Below, piece after piece: positions 44,441 through 52,776 of a DNA stretch of 64,000 nt. Both the position numbers and the translations under genes were made by a program. Origin of the DNA: AC-32 sp963754265 (lineage in GTDB: Bacteria; Actinomycetota; Thermoleophilia; Gaiellales; Gaiellaceae); the NCBI GenBank assembly GCA_963754265.1, contig CAVWFB010000009.1:62001-126000 (forward strand), written 5' to 3'. The notes below the pieces were generated by a model. The model searched no databases. It was not told where the DNA came from and saw nothing but the letters and a program-made list of their open reading frames with translations. Numbering within the stretch: the stretch's first letter is position 1; each line of letters begins with the position of its first letter.

Positions 44441-45669
44441 GCAGCCGGAGCGAGCTCGACCCTGCGCCGGCCCAGCTCGCGAGCCGAGGCGACCGCGACC
44501 ACCGCCATCGTGGCGGTCTGCACCGCGGCGAAGCCGATCAGGACAGGTGTCGTCCCGTACGCATCGAGCACCGGACCAACGACGAACAGCCCAAGCGGGT
44601 TGACTACCGCCCAGCCGACCATCGCCGTGGTGAGGACGTTCGGCCGTAGCGCCGGCGGCACGCGCAGGGTCGTGATCGCATGCAGGCTGGGATTGACCAG
44701 GCCGTTGGCGACGCCCGAGGCGAGGATCAGGGCGCAGAGGGCGACCGCGGGAAGCGGCAGCCAGAGCAGCCACAGCGGCGCCGCCTGTCCGAGAGCGCAC
44801 ACCGCGATCACGGCAAGACCCTCGAAGCGACGCGTGAGGAAGCGGAAGGAGATCGCGTTTCCGATCACCGCGCCGACGCCGAACGAGGCGATCAGTGCGC
44901 CCGCGATCAGCGGCTCGTGCCCGAACCGCGACAGCACCAGCACCGGCACGGCGACGAAGAACGCCGTCCACGCGGCATCGCCCACCCAGAAGGTCGGCCA
45001 CCAGACGCGAAGCAGCGGGTCGCGCGCGATGAAACGAATGCCCGCTTTCAGGCTGCGGTCCTGGGATTCCTGAGCGACCGGTGGCCGCTGCGGCACGAAG
45101 CCCGCGACGAGTGCGACGGAGACGACGTAGGTCGCGGCGTCCACCAGCAGCACCGAGGTCGCCCCGATCAGGCCGATCAGCACCCCGGCCAGGGCCGGGC
45201 CTGCGAGCAACGTCGTCCTGTTGGCAGCCTGGAAGAGCGCGTTGGCCTCGGTGACCTGTTGCTCGCCTTCCCCGAGCAGCTCCGGCACGATCACCTTCTG
45301 CGCCGCGAAGCTCGGGGCAGCCAGCGCGCCCAGACAGAACGCGACGGCGATCAAGATCGGGAACGACAGCCCCCCGCTCCAGTGCAAGACGGGGATCACG
45401 ATCATCAGGGGGGCCCGCGCGCCGTCGCAGAGCATCATGGTTCGACGCGCGCCCAGGCGGCCGAGGACCCGACCGCCCGGGAAGCCGAGCAGCGCCAGCC
45501 CGATCACCTCCGCCGCCACGACGTACGTGGTCTGCGTCGCCGAGTGGGTGGTGACGATCACGAACCACGGCAGCGCGAGCCAGGTCATCTGCGCGCCCGT
45601 GGTCGAGATCACCTCGGCCGCGAGCAGCGCGACGAGCGCCCGGTCCCGCAGGAGAGCCGTCCGGCTCAC
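44437..45669 (-). CDS. MFS transporter (DHA3-type)
   Basis: 410 residues, twelve helices. Opening LLRDRALVALLAAEVISTTG and QMTWLALPWFVIVTT, the A-motif-like loop GRVLGRLGARRTMMLCDGAR, ANALFQAANRTTLLAGPALA and a second-half repeat (WWPTFWVGDAAWTAFFVAVP) match enterobactin/macrolide-efflux type MFS permeases. Likely a proton-driven exporter; substrate unknown. GTG at 45669 overlaps the DUF4097 gene stop (GTGA), so it is the last gene of the RHH-peptide-DUF4097-MFS operon. Confidence 0.88.
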   Translation of the reverse strand: MSRTALLRDRALVALLAAEVISTTGAQMTWLALPWFVIVTTHSATQTTYVVAAEVIGLALLGFPGGRVLGRLGARRTMMLCDGARAPLMIVIPVLHWSGGLSFPILIAVAFCLGALAAPSFAAQKVIVPELLGEGEQQVTEANALFQAANRTTLLAGPALAGVLIGLIGATSVLLVDAATYVVSVALVAGFVPQRPPVAQESQDRSLKAGIRFIARDPLLRVWWPTFWVGDAAWTAFFVAVPVLVLSRFGHEPLIAGALIASFGVGAVIGNAISFRFLTRRFEGLAVIAVCALGQAAPLWLLWLPLPAVALCALILASGVANGLVNPSLHAITTLRVPPALRPNVLTTAMVGWAVVNPLGLFVVGPVLDAYGTTPVLIGFAAVQTATMAVVAVASARELGRRRVELAPAA

Positions 45670-46376
45670 GCGCGCACGACCTCGACGTCGCCGCTCATCG
45701 CCGTCACCTGGAGCTCGACCAGCGGCCCGTCGTCGCCGGCCGCGTCGTCGCCGAGCTCGAGCTCCGAGGAGACCTCACCGCTCATCGAGCGCGCGTCGAT
45801 GTAGACGCGCGAGCCCTGCTTGATCCCGACGAGGATGTCGCCCGAGGCCGAGGTGAGATCGACCCGCCCCTCGGCCACGCTGCGCACCTGCTGGTCACCG
45901 GAGGCGGTGCGCACCTTGACACTCCCGCCCGCCTCCCCGAGCTCGACGTCTCCCGAAGCGTTGTCGACGCGGGCCTCGCCGTCGACCCGGCCGACCTCGA
46001 CGTCGCCGCTCGCCACCTTCGCGTCGAGCGACTCGACGAGCTCAAGTGCGACGTCGCCGGAGGCGCTCTTCACCTCCGCCGCGCCGAGCCGCCCGCGGCT
46101 GCGCAGATCGCCGGAGGCCGTCTTCGCGCGGAGCGCGGAGCCCTCGGGGGCTTGCACGCGCAGGCGAACCTCGGCCTTCGAGCGCTTGACCTTCACGGTC
46201 AGCTCGTCGCCGCGCAGCTCGACCTGCGCGTCCTCGACTGCGGCCTCGTTGCCGCTCACGGTCTCGAGCTCCACGACGGCCTCGGTAACCGATGCCGCCT
46301 CGACCTCGATCTCGCCGGCAGGAATCGAGAGCTCGAGCCGCAGCGGCCCGGATGCCGGGAACGTCTCGACCCTCAT
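45666..46376 (-). CDS. DUF4097 beta-helix repeat protein
   Basis: 236 residues. Seven or so turns of the DUF4097 repeat are plain: RAKTASGDLRSRG, VKSASGDVALEL, AKVASGDVEVGR, VDNASGDVELGE, VRTASGDQQVRS, LTSASGDILVGI and the last TAMSGDVEVV. Each 'ASGD' marks one rung of a right-handed beta-helix. No signal peptide or anchor is present, so a cytosolic scaffold is likely; its role is unknown. ATG at 46376 overlaps the 27-residue peptide stop (ATGA). Confidence 0.88.
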   Translation of the reverse strand: MRVETFPASGPLRLELSIPAGEIEVEAASVTEAVVELETVSGNEAAVEDAQVELRGDELTVKVKRSKAEVRLRVQAPEGSALRAKTASGDLRSRGRLGAAEVKSASGDVALELVESLDAKVASGDVEVGRVDGEARVDNASGDVELGEAGGSVKVRTASGDQQVRSVAEGRVDLTSASGDILVGIKQGSRVYIDARSMSGEVSSELELGDDAAGDDGPLVELQVTAMSGDVEVVRA

Positions 46377-46456
46377 CGCTTCCTCCTGGGCGGCCGCGGA
46401 GGCCGCCGGTCGACCTTGACCTCGAGATGCCCAAAGGGGCCCGTGAAGAACGTCAT
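46373..46456 (-). CDS. 27-residue peptide, translationally coupled to DUF4097
   Basis: Short ORF with an excellent ribosome site (GGGAGGAG, 6 bases before ATG 46456): MTFFTGPFGHLEVKV then an Arg/Pro-rich tail DRRPPRPPRRKR. Its stop overlaps the next ATG as ATGA. It lies between the RHH regulator and the DUF4097 gene on the same strand. The polar, basic tail might bind nucleic acid or acidic protein, or it may serve mainly as a translational lead-in. Not recognised. Confidence 0.6.
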   Translation of the reverse strand: MTFFTGPFGHLEVKVDRRPPRPPRRKR

Positions 46457-46471
46457 CGCAAACTCCTCCCT

Positions 46472-46924
46472 CTAGCTCTTGCCGTAGCCGGTCAGGCGTC
46501 TGCCCGACTGGCGCCGTGGCGGGCTGGACACGCTTCGTGCAAGCGCGCGGACGAGCCAGGCGTTGACCGAGACCCCCTCGCGGGTGGCCGCAGCCTCGAT
46601 GCCCGCCTTCAGCCCCTCGGGCAGGCGGAGGGTGATCCGGGCGCTGAGCCCCTCTTCCCCCGCCGGCGCCGGAGCGGCCTCGGGCGACTCGACGTAGACG
46701 AGGCTCGGCTCCTGCCCCGCCAGGCGCACCTCGACGTGGCCCGACGGGAGCTGTGCGGAGAGCTCGAGCGCCGCCTCAGAGAGCACGTCCAGGAACCGCA
46801 GCCCCGCTGCGGAGCGAAGCGCTCCGCTCAGGCGGGCTGCCGCGGCCTGCGACTCTTCGTCGCCGAGCGCCGCCAGCGAGGCGAGCTCAGCTTCGAGTGC
46901 GTCGATGAAGCGTTCCAGTTGCAC
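46472..46924 (-). CDS. ribbon-helix-helix (HicB-like C-terminal) regulator
   Basis: 150 residues. N-terminal ~80 are acidic and helical (LERFIDALEAELASLAALGD), a short linker is rich in Ala/Pro/Glu, and residues ~93-130 match a HicB/Arc-type ribbon-helix-helix (SARITLRLPEGLKAGIEAAA, TREGVSVNAWLVRALAR). The basic tail is SPPRRQSGRRLTGYGKS. It is expected to bind DNA as a dimer; two tandem TGATGTCA sites overlap its own promoter, pointing to autoregulation. GTG at 46924 is just inside the predicted transcript start. It leads the peptide-DUF4097-MFS operon. No toxin partner (HicA) is adjacent. Confidence 0.83.
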   Translation of the reverse strand: MQLERFIDALEAELASLAALGDEESQAAAARLSGALRSAAGLRFLDVLSEAALELSAQLPSGHVEVRLAGQEPSLVYVESPEAAPAPAGEEGLSARITLRLPEGLKAGIEAAATREGVSVNAWLVRALARSVSSPPRRQSGRRLTGYGKS

Positions 46925-46926
46925 GG

Positions 46927-46961
46927 TGACATCATTATGACATCACTAACGCATCTGTCAA
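46927..46961 (-). promoter_or_regulatory. sigma-70-type promoter with tandem operator of the RHH operon
   Basis: Minus strand: -35 TTGACA (46956-46961), 16-base spacer, -10 CATAAT (46934-46939). The expected start falls about three bases before the GTG at 46924, giving a near-leaderless mRNA. Two copies of TGATGTCA (46938-46945 and 46927-46934), 11 bases apart, cover the -10 and the start, as expected for a ribbon-helix-helix repressor operator. Confidence 0.65.
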
Positions 46962-46986
46962 GTGTCGTCTTGGCGCTTTACTGTCG

Positions 46987-47535
46987 TCACGGCGCGTACA
47001 GCTGTGAGCGGTAGCCGCGGCGGTAGAGCGTCTTCAGGTGCTCGACCCGCTTGACGTAGTGCCTCGTCTCGCCGAAGGCGATCCCTTTCCCCTCCTCCCG
47101 CCAGCGGTCGACGTTGTCCTGGCCCGCGTTGTACGCCGCGAGAGCCGTGCGCTCGTCGCCGTACTTGTCGAGCAGGTGCCGTAGGTACCACGACCCGTAG
47201 CGAACGTTGATCTCGGGGTCGTCCAGGTCGGAGACGCGGAAGCGAGAGCCGCCTGTGTGGAGTGCGATCCCCTTCGCGGTGTCGGGGAGCAGCTGCATCA
47301 GCCCGATCGCCCCCGAGCTGGAGCGGGCGTTCGCGTCGAACTTGCTCTCCGCGTAGATCACTCCCGCGAGCAGGGCGGGGTCGAGCCGGTAGTTGCGCGC
47401 GTGGCCGCGCACGATCGCGTCGTAGTGGAGCGGGTAGCGGATCCGGATGTACCAGGCGGGCTCGGTCGAGTTGACGTAGGCGAAGCCGGCCACGAGCGCG
47501 GCGCCGACGAGCAGGACCACGAGCAGCTTCTTCAC
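46987..47535 (-). CDS. secreted lytic transglycosylase (SLT/GH23)
   Basis: 182 residues. Signal/anchor (VKKLLVVLLVGAALVAGFAY), then a GH23 lysozyme-like domain: LLAGVIYAESKFDANARSSS, whose Glu is the catalytic acid, GAIGLMQLLPDTAKG, NVRYGSWYLRHLL and TALAAYNAGQDNVDRW. It cuts peptidoglycan glycan strands outside the membrane. GTG at 47535 overlaps the coaE stop (GTGA). Confidence 0.93.
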   Translation of the reverse strand: MKKLLVVLLVGAALVAGFAYVNSTEPAWYIRIRYPLHYDAIVRGHARNYRLDPALLAGVIYAESKFDANARSSSGAIGLMQLLPDTAKGIALHTGGSRFRVSDLDDPEINVRYGSWYLRHLLDKYGDERTALAAYNAGQDNVDRWREEGKGIAFGETRHYVKRVEHLKTLYRRGYRSQLYAP

Positions 47536-48128
47536 TCGGCTCTCGCCCCGAGCTCGCTCATCACCTCGCCCACGAACGCGTCGAGCTCGTCGAGCGACCC
47601 GTCGTTGACGAAGGCGAATTCGGCCTGCGCAACCTTGACCGAGTCGGGCAGCAGGCGCGGCTCTCGGTCGTCGGTCGCCACGCTGGCGCGGGCGGACCGA
47701 ACTGCAGGCGGCGCGGTCACCACCACCACGACGTCGAATCGATCCTGGCCCCCGACCTCGTAGAGCAGCGGCACCTCCGTCGCGGTGACCGGCGGAGGAT
47801 CCGGCAGGTCGGCGAGCTGCTCGCGCCAGTCCAGGTACTCCTCGACTACCAGTGGATGCAACAGCGCCTCGAGCCATTCGAGCGCCTCGTTGTCGGCGAA
47901 CACGATCTCCGCGATCTTCGTGCGGTCGATCTGGCCCGCCTCGTCGAGGATCCGGTCGCCGAAGCGCGCGGTCAGCGCCTTGCCCACAGCCGGGTCGTCA
48001 CGAAGCAGGCGATGGACGATCTCGTCGCTGGAGACGACGGCCGCTCCGTGGCGTGCAAACGCGGCGAGTGCCTCGCTCTTGCCGGCTCCGATGCCGCCGG
48101 TGATGGCGACGGCGATCGGTCTCGCCAA
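47532..48128 (-). CDS. coaE: dephospho-CoA kinase
   Basis: 198 residues. Last step of CoA synthesis. P-loop ITGGIGAGKSEALAAFARHG, the substrate Asp in SSDEIVHRLL, VEEYLDWREQL and TATEVPLLYEVGGQDRFDVV (the family PLL.E motif), DREPRLLPDSVKVAQAEF. TTG start at 48128, two bases after the rpsA stop; the rpsA-coaE order is conserved in actinobacteria. Slightly short compared with typical ~200-205 residues. Confidence 0.94.
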   Translation of the reverse strand: MARPIAVAITGGIGAGKSEALAAFARHGAAVVSSDEIVHRLLRDDPAVGKALTARFGDRILDEAGQIDRTKIAEIVFADNEALEWLEALLHPLVVEEYLDWREQLADLPDPPPVTATEVPLLYEVGGQDRFDVVVVVTAPPAVRSARASVATDDREPRLLPDSVKVAQAEFAFVNDGSLDELDAFVGEVMSELGARAE

Positions 48129-48130
48129 GA

Positions 48131-49615
48131 TCAGTCGGGTGAGGCTGGAGGCTCGCCCTCGGAGTCGCCGGGGCCTTGCTCGTCGGGCGCGACCGTATCG
48201 GCCTCGATGCTCGCGTCGGCCTGCTCGGGAGCCGGCTCCTCTTCCTGGGCGGCGGGCTCCTCTACCGGCGCGGCAGGCTCCTCCGCAGGCGCGGCGGGCT
48301 CCTCTGCCTCCGGCGCGGCGTCTGCTTCCTCCACGGGCGGAGCCTCATCGGCGGGCGGCGTCTCAGGGGTCGGCGGCACGTCGGCCTCGACAGCCTCTGC
48401 CTGCAGCTCGGCGCCCTCGGGGAAGACCTCCTCGGACAGCCCGAGGTTCGGCGTCCCCTCGACGGCCTCCGAGTCGTCTGCGCGCTCGGTGACACCGCCG
48501 CCCTCGACCCGCTTGAGGGAGAGAGACAATCGGCGTCGCTCGGCGTCGACCTCGATGATCCGCGCCTTGACGAGATCGCCCTGCGAGACGACCTCGCGCG
48601 GGTTCTCGACGTGGTGCTGAGCAAGCTCGGAGATGTGCACCAGCCCCTCGACCCCGGGCATGATCTCGACGAAGGCGCCGAAGGTGACGACCTTCGTGAC
48701 CTTTCCCTCGACCTCGTCGCCTTCGTGGTAGGTCTCGAGCACCTGCTGCCACGGATCCGACTGCGTCTGCTTGAGCCCGAGCGAGATGCGCTGGCGCTCG
48801 CGGTCGATGTCGAGCACCTTCACCTTCACGTCCTGACCGATCTCGAGCACCTCCGACGGATGGTTGACGTGGCTCCAGGAGAGCTCGGAGATGTGAATCA
48901 GGCCGTCCATTCCGTCGAGGTCGACGAACGCGCCGAAGTCGACGATGTTCGAGATCTGGCCGTCGACGACGTCGCCCGGGTTGAGTCGGTCGAGAATGGC
49001 TTGGCGCATCTCCTTGCGCTCGTCCTCGAGCACGGCCCGGCGCGAGAGCACGACGTTGTTGCGCGAGCGGTTGAGCTCGATCACCTTGCAGCGAAGCTCC
49101 TGGCCGAGGAACTCGTCCAGGTCCTGCACGCGGCGGATGTCGACGAGCGAGGCGGGCAGGAAGCCGCGCACGCCCAGGTCGAGAATGAGGCCGCCCTTGA
49201 CGACCTCGATCACCCTCCCGTCGACCGGCTCGCCCGATTCGGCCGCCCGCTCGATCGCCTTCCACGCCATCTCGAAGCGGGCGCGCTTCTTCGACAGGAT
49301 CAGGCGACCCTCTGCATCCTCCTTAGTGAGGACGAGCGCGTCGATCTCGTCGCCCAGGCTGACCTCGTCGGCAGGGTTGACGGATCGCCTGATCGAGAGC
49401 TCCGCGACCGGGATGACACCTTCCGACTTGTAGCCGATGTCGACGAGCACCTCGTCCTTGTCCACGCGCACGACGGTGCCGTGCACGACCTCGCCCTCGT
49501 TGATCGTCGGGAAGGTTGCGTCGTAGTCCGGAACGCGCTCGCCGTCCTCCGTCGTCGTCCAGACGCCGGCTTCGTCGAGCTGCTCGCTTGGTCTATCCAC
49601 GGTTTCACTGGCCAT
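48131..49615 (-). CDS. rpsA: 30S ribosomal protein S1
   Basis: 494 residues with four S1 domains (roughly 35-110, 120-190, 205-280 and 290-365). Recognisable repeats: GTVVRVDKDEVLVDIGYKSE, GRVIEVVKGGLILDLGVRGF, GQISNIVDFGAFVDLDGMDG and GKVTKVVTFGAFVEIMPGVE, the typical actinobacterial four-domain form. The C-terminal ~100 residues are acidic and repetitive (AAPAEEPAAPVEEP), not RNA-binding. It binds mRNA at the 30S subunit. ATG at 49615; a hairpin and a possible TATACT -10 box lie just upstream. Confidence 0.95.
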   Translation of the reverse strand: MASETVDRPSEQLDEAGVWTTTEDGERVPDYDATFPTINEGEVVHGTVVRVDKDEVLVDIGYKSEGVIPVAELSIRRSVNPADEVSLGDEIDALVLTKEDAEGRLILSKKRARFEMAWKAIERAAESGEPVDGRVIEVVKGGLILDLGVRGFLPASLVDIRRVQDLDEFLGQELRCKVIELNRSRNNVVLSRRAVLEDERKEMRQAILDRLNPGDVVDGQISNIVDFGAFVDLDGMDGLIHISELSWSHVNHPSEVLEIGQDVKVKVLDIDRERQRISLGLKQTQSDPWQQVLETYHEGDEVEGKVTKVVTFGAFVEIMPGVEGLVHISELAQHHVENPREVVSQGDLVKARIIEVDAERRRLSLSLKRVEGGGVTERADDSEAVEGTPNLGLSEEVFPEGAELQAEAVEADVPPTPETPPADEAPPVEEADAAPEAEEPAAPAEEPAAPVEEPAAQEEEPAPEQADASIEADTVAPDEQGPGDSEGEPPASPD

Positions 49616-49633
49616 CGAGAAGTTGGTCAGTAT

Positions 49634-49654
49634 AGCCGTGGGGCTTCCACGGCT
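49634..49654 (-). other. hairpin between the secreted-protein gene and rpsA
   Basis: AGCCGTGG-AAGCC-CCACGGCT, an 8-bp perfect stem 19 bases after the 49673 stop and just ahead of a TATACT (-10-like) sequence for rpsA. No U-run follows. It may be a weak terminator of the upstream gene. Confidence 0.45.
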
Positions 49655-49672
49655 TTTCGACCCTTCCGAGCG

Positions 49673-50191
49673 CTAGTGCGGAACCGCGCCGACGCGGCAG
49701 AACTCGTTGTCGTAGATGAAGCGAGAGCCGCGCTGCTTGAGCACCGCCTGGACTGTCTTTAGCCCTGTGATGCCGAGGTCGACCTGCGTTCCGCGCGGGA
49801 TCGAGGTCACGCGCAGGTCGGAGAAGCCAACGTCACCGCACGAGATCGCGGTGCGCTTTGTCACGATCTTGTTGCGCGGGACGCCGCCCGAGACCGGCGA
49901 CGCCGTGCTCTTGCCGCACTTGCTCGAAAAGCGGATCTTGCCTTTCTGGTTGACGAATCCGAGCAGGTTCGAGCCCTTGTAAGAGCTCGACTTGTAGATG
50001 TCCACATGCGGCGCCGGATGAGCGCCGAGGTCGGCGTTCGGGATCGCTTTATGGCCCTTCGGCCAGAACACGAACACCATCCCCCCTGCGCAGTGAACCT
50101 GGACTGGCTTGACAACCGGAGCCGAGTGGGGCGTCGCGGCCGTAAGGACTGCAGCGACGGCGACCAGAGCCAGCACCAGCATCCGCCTCAC
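49673..50191 (-). CDS. secreted protein of unknown function
   Basis: 172 residues. Signal peptide (MLVLALVAVAAVLTAATPHS) then a mature domain with four Cys (VQVHCAGG, SKCGKS, ISCGDV, EFCRVG), probably two disulphides, and many Gly/Lys. No family recognised. Segments such as VFVFWPKGHKAIPNADLGAH and RTAISCGDVGFSDLRVTSIP suggest a small beta domain. GTG at 50191 gives the signal; an internal ATG four codons later is possible. It lies between polA and rpsA, which are neighbours in many actinobacteria. Confidence 0.75.
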   Translation of the reverse strand: MRRMLVLALVAVAAVLTAATPHSAPVVKPVQVHCAGGMVFVFWPKGHKAIPNADLGAHPAPHVDIYKSSSYKGSNLLGFVNQKGKIRFSSKCGKSTASPVSGGVPRNKIVTKRTAISCGDVGFSDLRVTSIPRGTQVDLGITGLKTVQAVLKQRGSRFIYDNEFCRVGAVPH

Positions 50192-50201
50192 GGCCGGGAG
50201 A

Positions 50202-52757
50202 CTAGCGCTTGGCGTCGTTCCAGTCGTCGCCGGTGCCGATGTCGACCCCGAGGGGCGGGTCGAGCGGGAAGGCGTTGCTCATCTCCTCGCGCACGAGCTC
50301 CTTCACCGCTGAGGTCTCGGCGTCGGGAACCTCGAGCAGGAGCTCGTCGTGCACCTGCAGCACGAGCCTGGCTGCCCTGCCCTCCTCGCGGAGGCGCCGG
50401 TGAATCGCGACCATCGCCTTCTTGATCACGTCTGCCGCCGTTCCCTGCATGACCGAGTTCACCGCGAGCCGCTCGCCGAGGGAGCGGGTCTGGCGATTCG
50501 AGGCCCGGATCTCCGGAACCGGCCTCCGGCGGCCAAACAGCGTCGTCACGTAGCCGTCCCTCGCCGCCTGCTCGATCGTGCGCTGGATGAAGTCCTGCAC
50601 GTGCGGGAAGCGGGCCAGGTAGGCGTCGATGTAGGTCTGCGCCTCCTCGCGCGGGATCTCGAGGTTCTCGGAGAGCCCGAAGGCGGAGATGCCGTAGATG
50701 ATCCCGAAGTTCACCATCTTGGCGACGTTGCGCTCGTCCTTCGTCAGCGTCGCCGGATCCTTGGCGAGCACCTCGGCGGCGGTCGCAGTGTGGATGTCCT
50801 CACCCCGGTCGAAGGCCTCCTTCAGCTTCGGCTCTGCGGACACGTGCGCGAGGATGCGCAGCTCGACCTGCGAGTAGTCGGCCGAGAGCAGCTTGTGCCC
50901 GGTCTCGGCGACGAACGCCGAGCGGATCTCACGCCCGAGCTCGGTGCGGATCGGGATCGCCTGCAGGTTCGGGCTCGTGGTCGAGAGCCGGCCGGTCGCG
51001 GCAACCGTCTGGTTGAAGGTCGTGTGGAGCCGCGCGTCCTCCGGCGAGATCAGCTCCGGTAGCGGCCCGAGGTAGGTGTTGAGCAGCTTCGAGTACTCCC
51101 GCCATTCCTCGATCACCGGGACGATCTCGTGCTCCGAGCGGATCGAGCGCAGGACGCGCGTGTCGGTCGAGTATCCGGTCTTGCCCTTGCGCCCCGGCGT
51201 CAGCCCGAGCGTCTCGAACAGGACCCGCGCCACCTGCTGGGTCGAGCCGAGCATGAACTCCTCGCCCGCGAGCTCGTAGGCCTTCGACTCGAGCTCCTCG
51301 ACACGGTCGGCGAGGCGCGCGGTGATCTCGCCCATCCGGTAGGTGTCCACCTTCACCCCGGCCGCCTCCATCGCCGCCAGCACCTCGGTCAGCGGGAGCT
51401 CGATCTCGCGGTAGAGCGGCTCGGCCCCGCGCTCGCGCACGCGCTCCAGAAGCGGGTCCCGCAGTCGGAGCGTGGCCGCCGCGTGGCGTACGAGCGCTGC
51501 GGTCTCCTCCTCCGCGTCGGGCACGGGCAGGAGCTCGACCCCGTACTCGGCGGCGAGGTCGTCCAGCTCGTACTCGGCACGGCCGGGCTCGATCAGGTAC
51601 GCGAGGATCATCGTGTCGTCGACGGCGTCGATGCGCGCCGTCTTGGCGTCATGCGCGATCGCCTCGCCCTCGAGCCGAGCGGGCCGCGGCGCGACCACCA
51701 CTCCCTCCGCGGTGGCGAAGGCGGCACGATCGCCGTCGGCGGCGAAACCGACAGGGCCCGGGGTCTGACCCCAGGACGTGTCCTCCCGCCACGGCACCTC
51801 GACGCCGGTGGCGACGATCGCCGCGGCCGGGAGAGCCTCGTCGAGCTCGTCGACCCGGTTCAGGAGGTTGCGGAACTCGAAGCGCCTGAACATCTCCTTC
51901 AGCTGCGAGCGGTCGGGCGGTGAGAGCACGAGCTCGGCCGGGTCGCAGTCGAGCTCGAGATCGCGTCGCATGGTGGCCAGCTCCTTGGCGGCCAGCGCCT
52001 GCTCGGCGTGCTCCCGAATCGACTTCGAGCGGGCAGGCGAAAGCTCGTCCACGTGCTCGAGCACCGACTCGAGCGAGCCGTACTGGGCGATCAGCTGGCC
52101 GGCGGTCTTGTCCCCGATCCCGGGAACGCCGGGGATGTTGTCCGAGGTGTCGCCTTTGAGGCCGATGAAGTCCGGCACCTGTTCCGGCTTGATGCCGAGC
52201 CGCAGCTCGACGCGCTCGGGGGTGTACACGTGGACATCCGAGACCCCGCGCGGGGTCATCATCAGCGCGACGTTGTCGCTCACGAGCTGGAAGGCGTCGC
52301 GGTCGGTCGAGACGACGGTGGTCTTCACCCCCGCCTGGTCGGCGCGGTCGGCGAGCGTCGCGATCACGTCGTCCGCTTCCCACCCCTCGAACTCGAGGTT
52401 CCGGTAGCCGAACGCCTCGACGATCGGCCGGAAGAACGGGAACTGCTCGCGAAGCAGGTCCGGCATCGGCTTGCGCTCGCTCTTGTAGGACTCGAGCGCC
52501 TCCGTCCTGTGCACCGGGCGTGTGTCCCAGGCGACCGCGACCCCTTTCGGCCGGTAGTCGGCGAGCAGCTTGAAGAGCATGTTCGCGAAGCCCAGCAGGG
52601 CGTTCGTGGAGAAGCCCTCGCTCGTCGCGAGCTCCTCCGGCAGCGCATAGAACGCGCGGTAGGCGAGGTTGTTGCCGTCGACGAGAAAGAGCTCCGAGTC
52701 GCGCACTGGCGCGTCGTCGAGCTGGAGCTCGTCTCCCGTCAGCGTCTTCGGCGACAT
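50202..52757 (-). CDS. polA: DNA polymerase I
   Basis: 851 residues. 5'-nuclease domain at the start (LFLVDGNNLAYRAFYALPEE, VAWDTRPVHRTEALESYKSE, FIGLKGDTSDNIPGVPGIGD), a middle domain at the 3'-5' exonuclease position, and the family A polymerase domain (TTSPNLQAIPIRTELGREIR, SADYSQVELRILAHVS, AKMVNFGIIYGISAFGLSEN, VLQVHDELLLEVPDAE). The middle domain lacks the usual DxE catalytic pair, so proofreading is probably absent. A GGGGTCTGACCCC palindrome lies in frame there. ATG at 52757. Gap repair and primer removal are its expected roles. Confidence 0.96.
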   Translation of the reverse strand: MSPKTLTGDELQLDDAPVRDSELFLVDGNNLAYRAFYALPEELATSEGFSTNALLGFANMLFKLLADYRPKGVAVAWDTRPVHRTEALESYKSERKPMPDLLREQFPFFRPIVEAFGYRNLEFEGWEADDVIATLADRADQAGVKTTVVSTDRDAFQLVSDNVALMMTPRGVSDVHVYTPERVELRLGIKPEQVPDFIGLKGDTSDNIPGVPGIGDKTAGQLIAQYGSLESVLEHVDELSPARSKSIREHAEQALAAKELATMRRDLELDCDPAELVLSPPDRSQLKEMFRRFEFRNLLNRVDELDEALPAAAIVATGVEVPWREDTSWGQTPGPVGFAADGDRAAFATAEGVVVAPRPARLEGEAIAHDAKTARIDAVDDTMILAYLIEPGRAEYELDDLAAEYGVELLPVPDAEEETAALVRHAAATLRLRDPLLERVRERGAEPLYREIELPLTEVLAAMEAAGVKVDTYRMGEITARLADRVEELESKAYELAGEEFMLGSTQQVARVLFETLGLTPGRKGKTGYSTDTRVLRSIRSEHEIVPVIEEWREYSKLLNTYLGPLPELISPEDARLHTTFNQTVAATGRLSTTSPNLQAIPIRTELGREIRSAFVAETGHKLLSADYSQVELRILAHVSAEPKLKEAFDRGEDIHTATAAEVLAKDPATLTKDERNVAKMVNFGIIYGISAFGLSENLEIPREEAQTYIDAYLARFPHVQDFIQRTIEQAARDGYVTTLFGRRRPVPEIRASNRQTRSLGERLAVNSVMQGTAADVIKKAMVAIHRRLREEGRAARLVLQVHDELLLEVPDAETSAVKELVREEMSNAFPLDPPLGVDIGTGDDWNDAKR
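51755..51776. repeat. GGGGTCTGACCCC palindrome, copy 2
   Basis: GGCCCGGGGTCTGACCCCAG inside polA, read on the minus strand as TSWGQTPGP. It matches the element inside the DUF2520 gene (27749-27770) at 19 of 20 positions. Confidence 0.55.
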
Positions 52758-52776
52758 CTCTGCGAGTCTACGTCGC

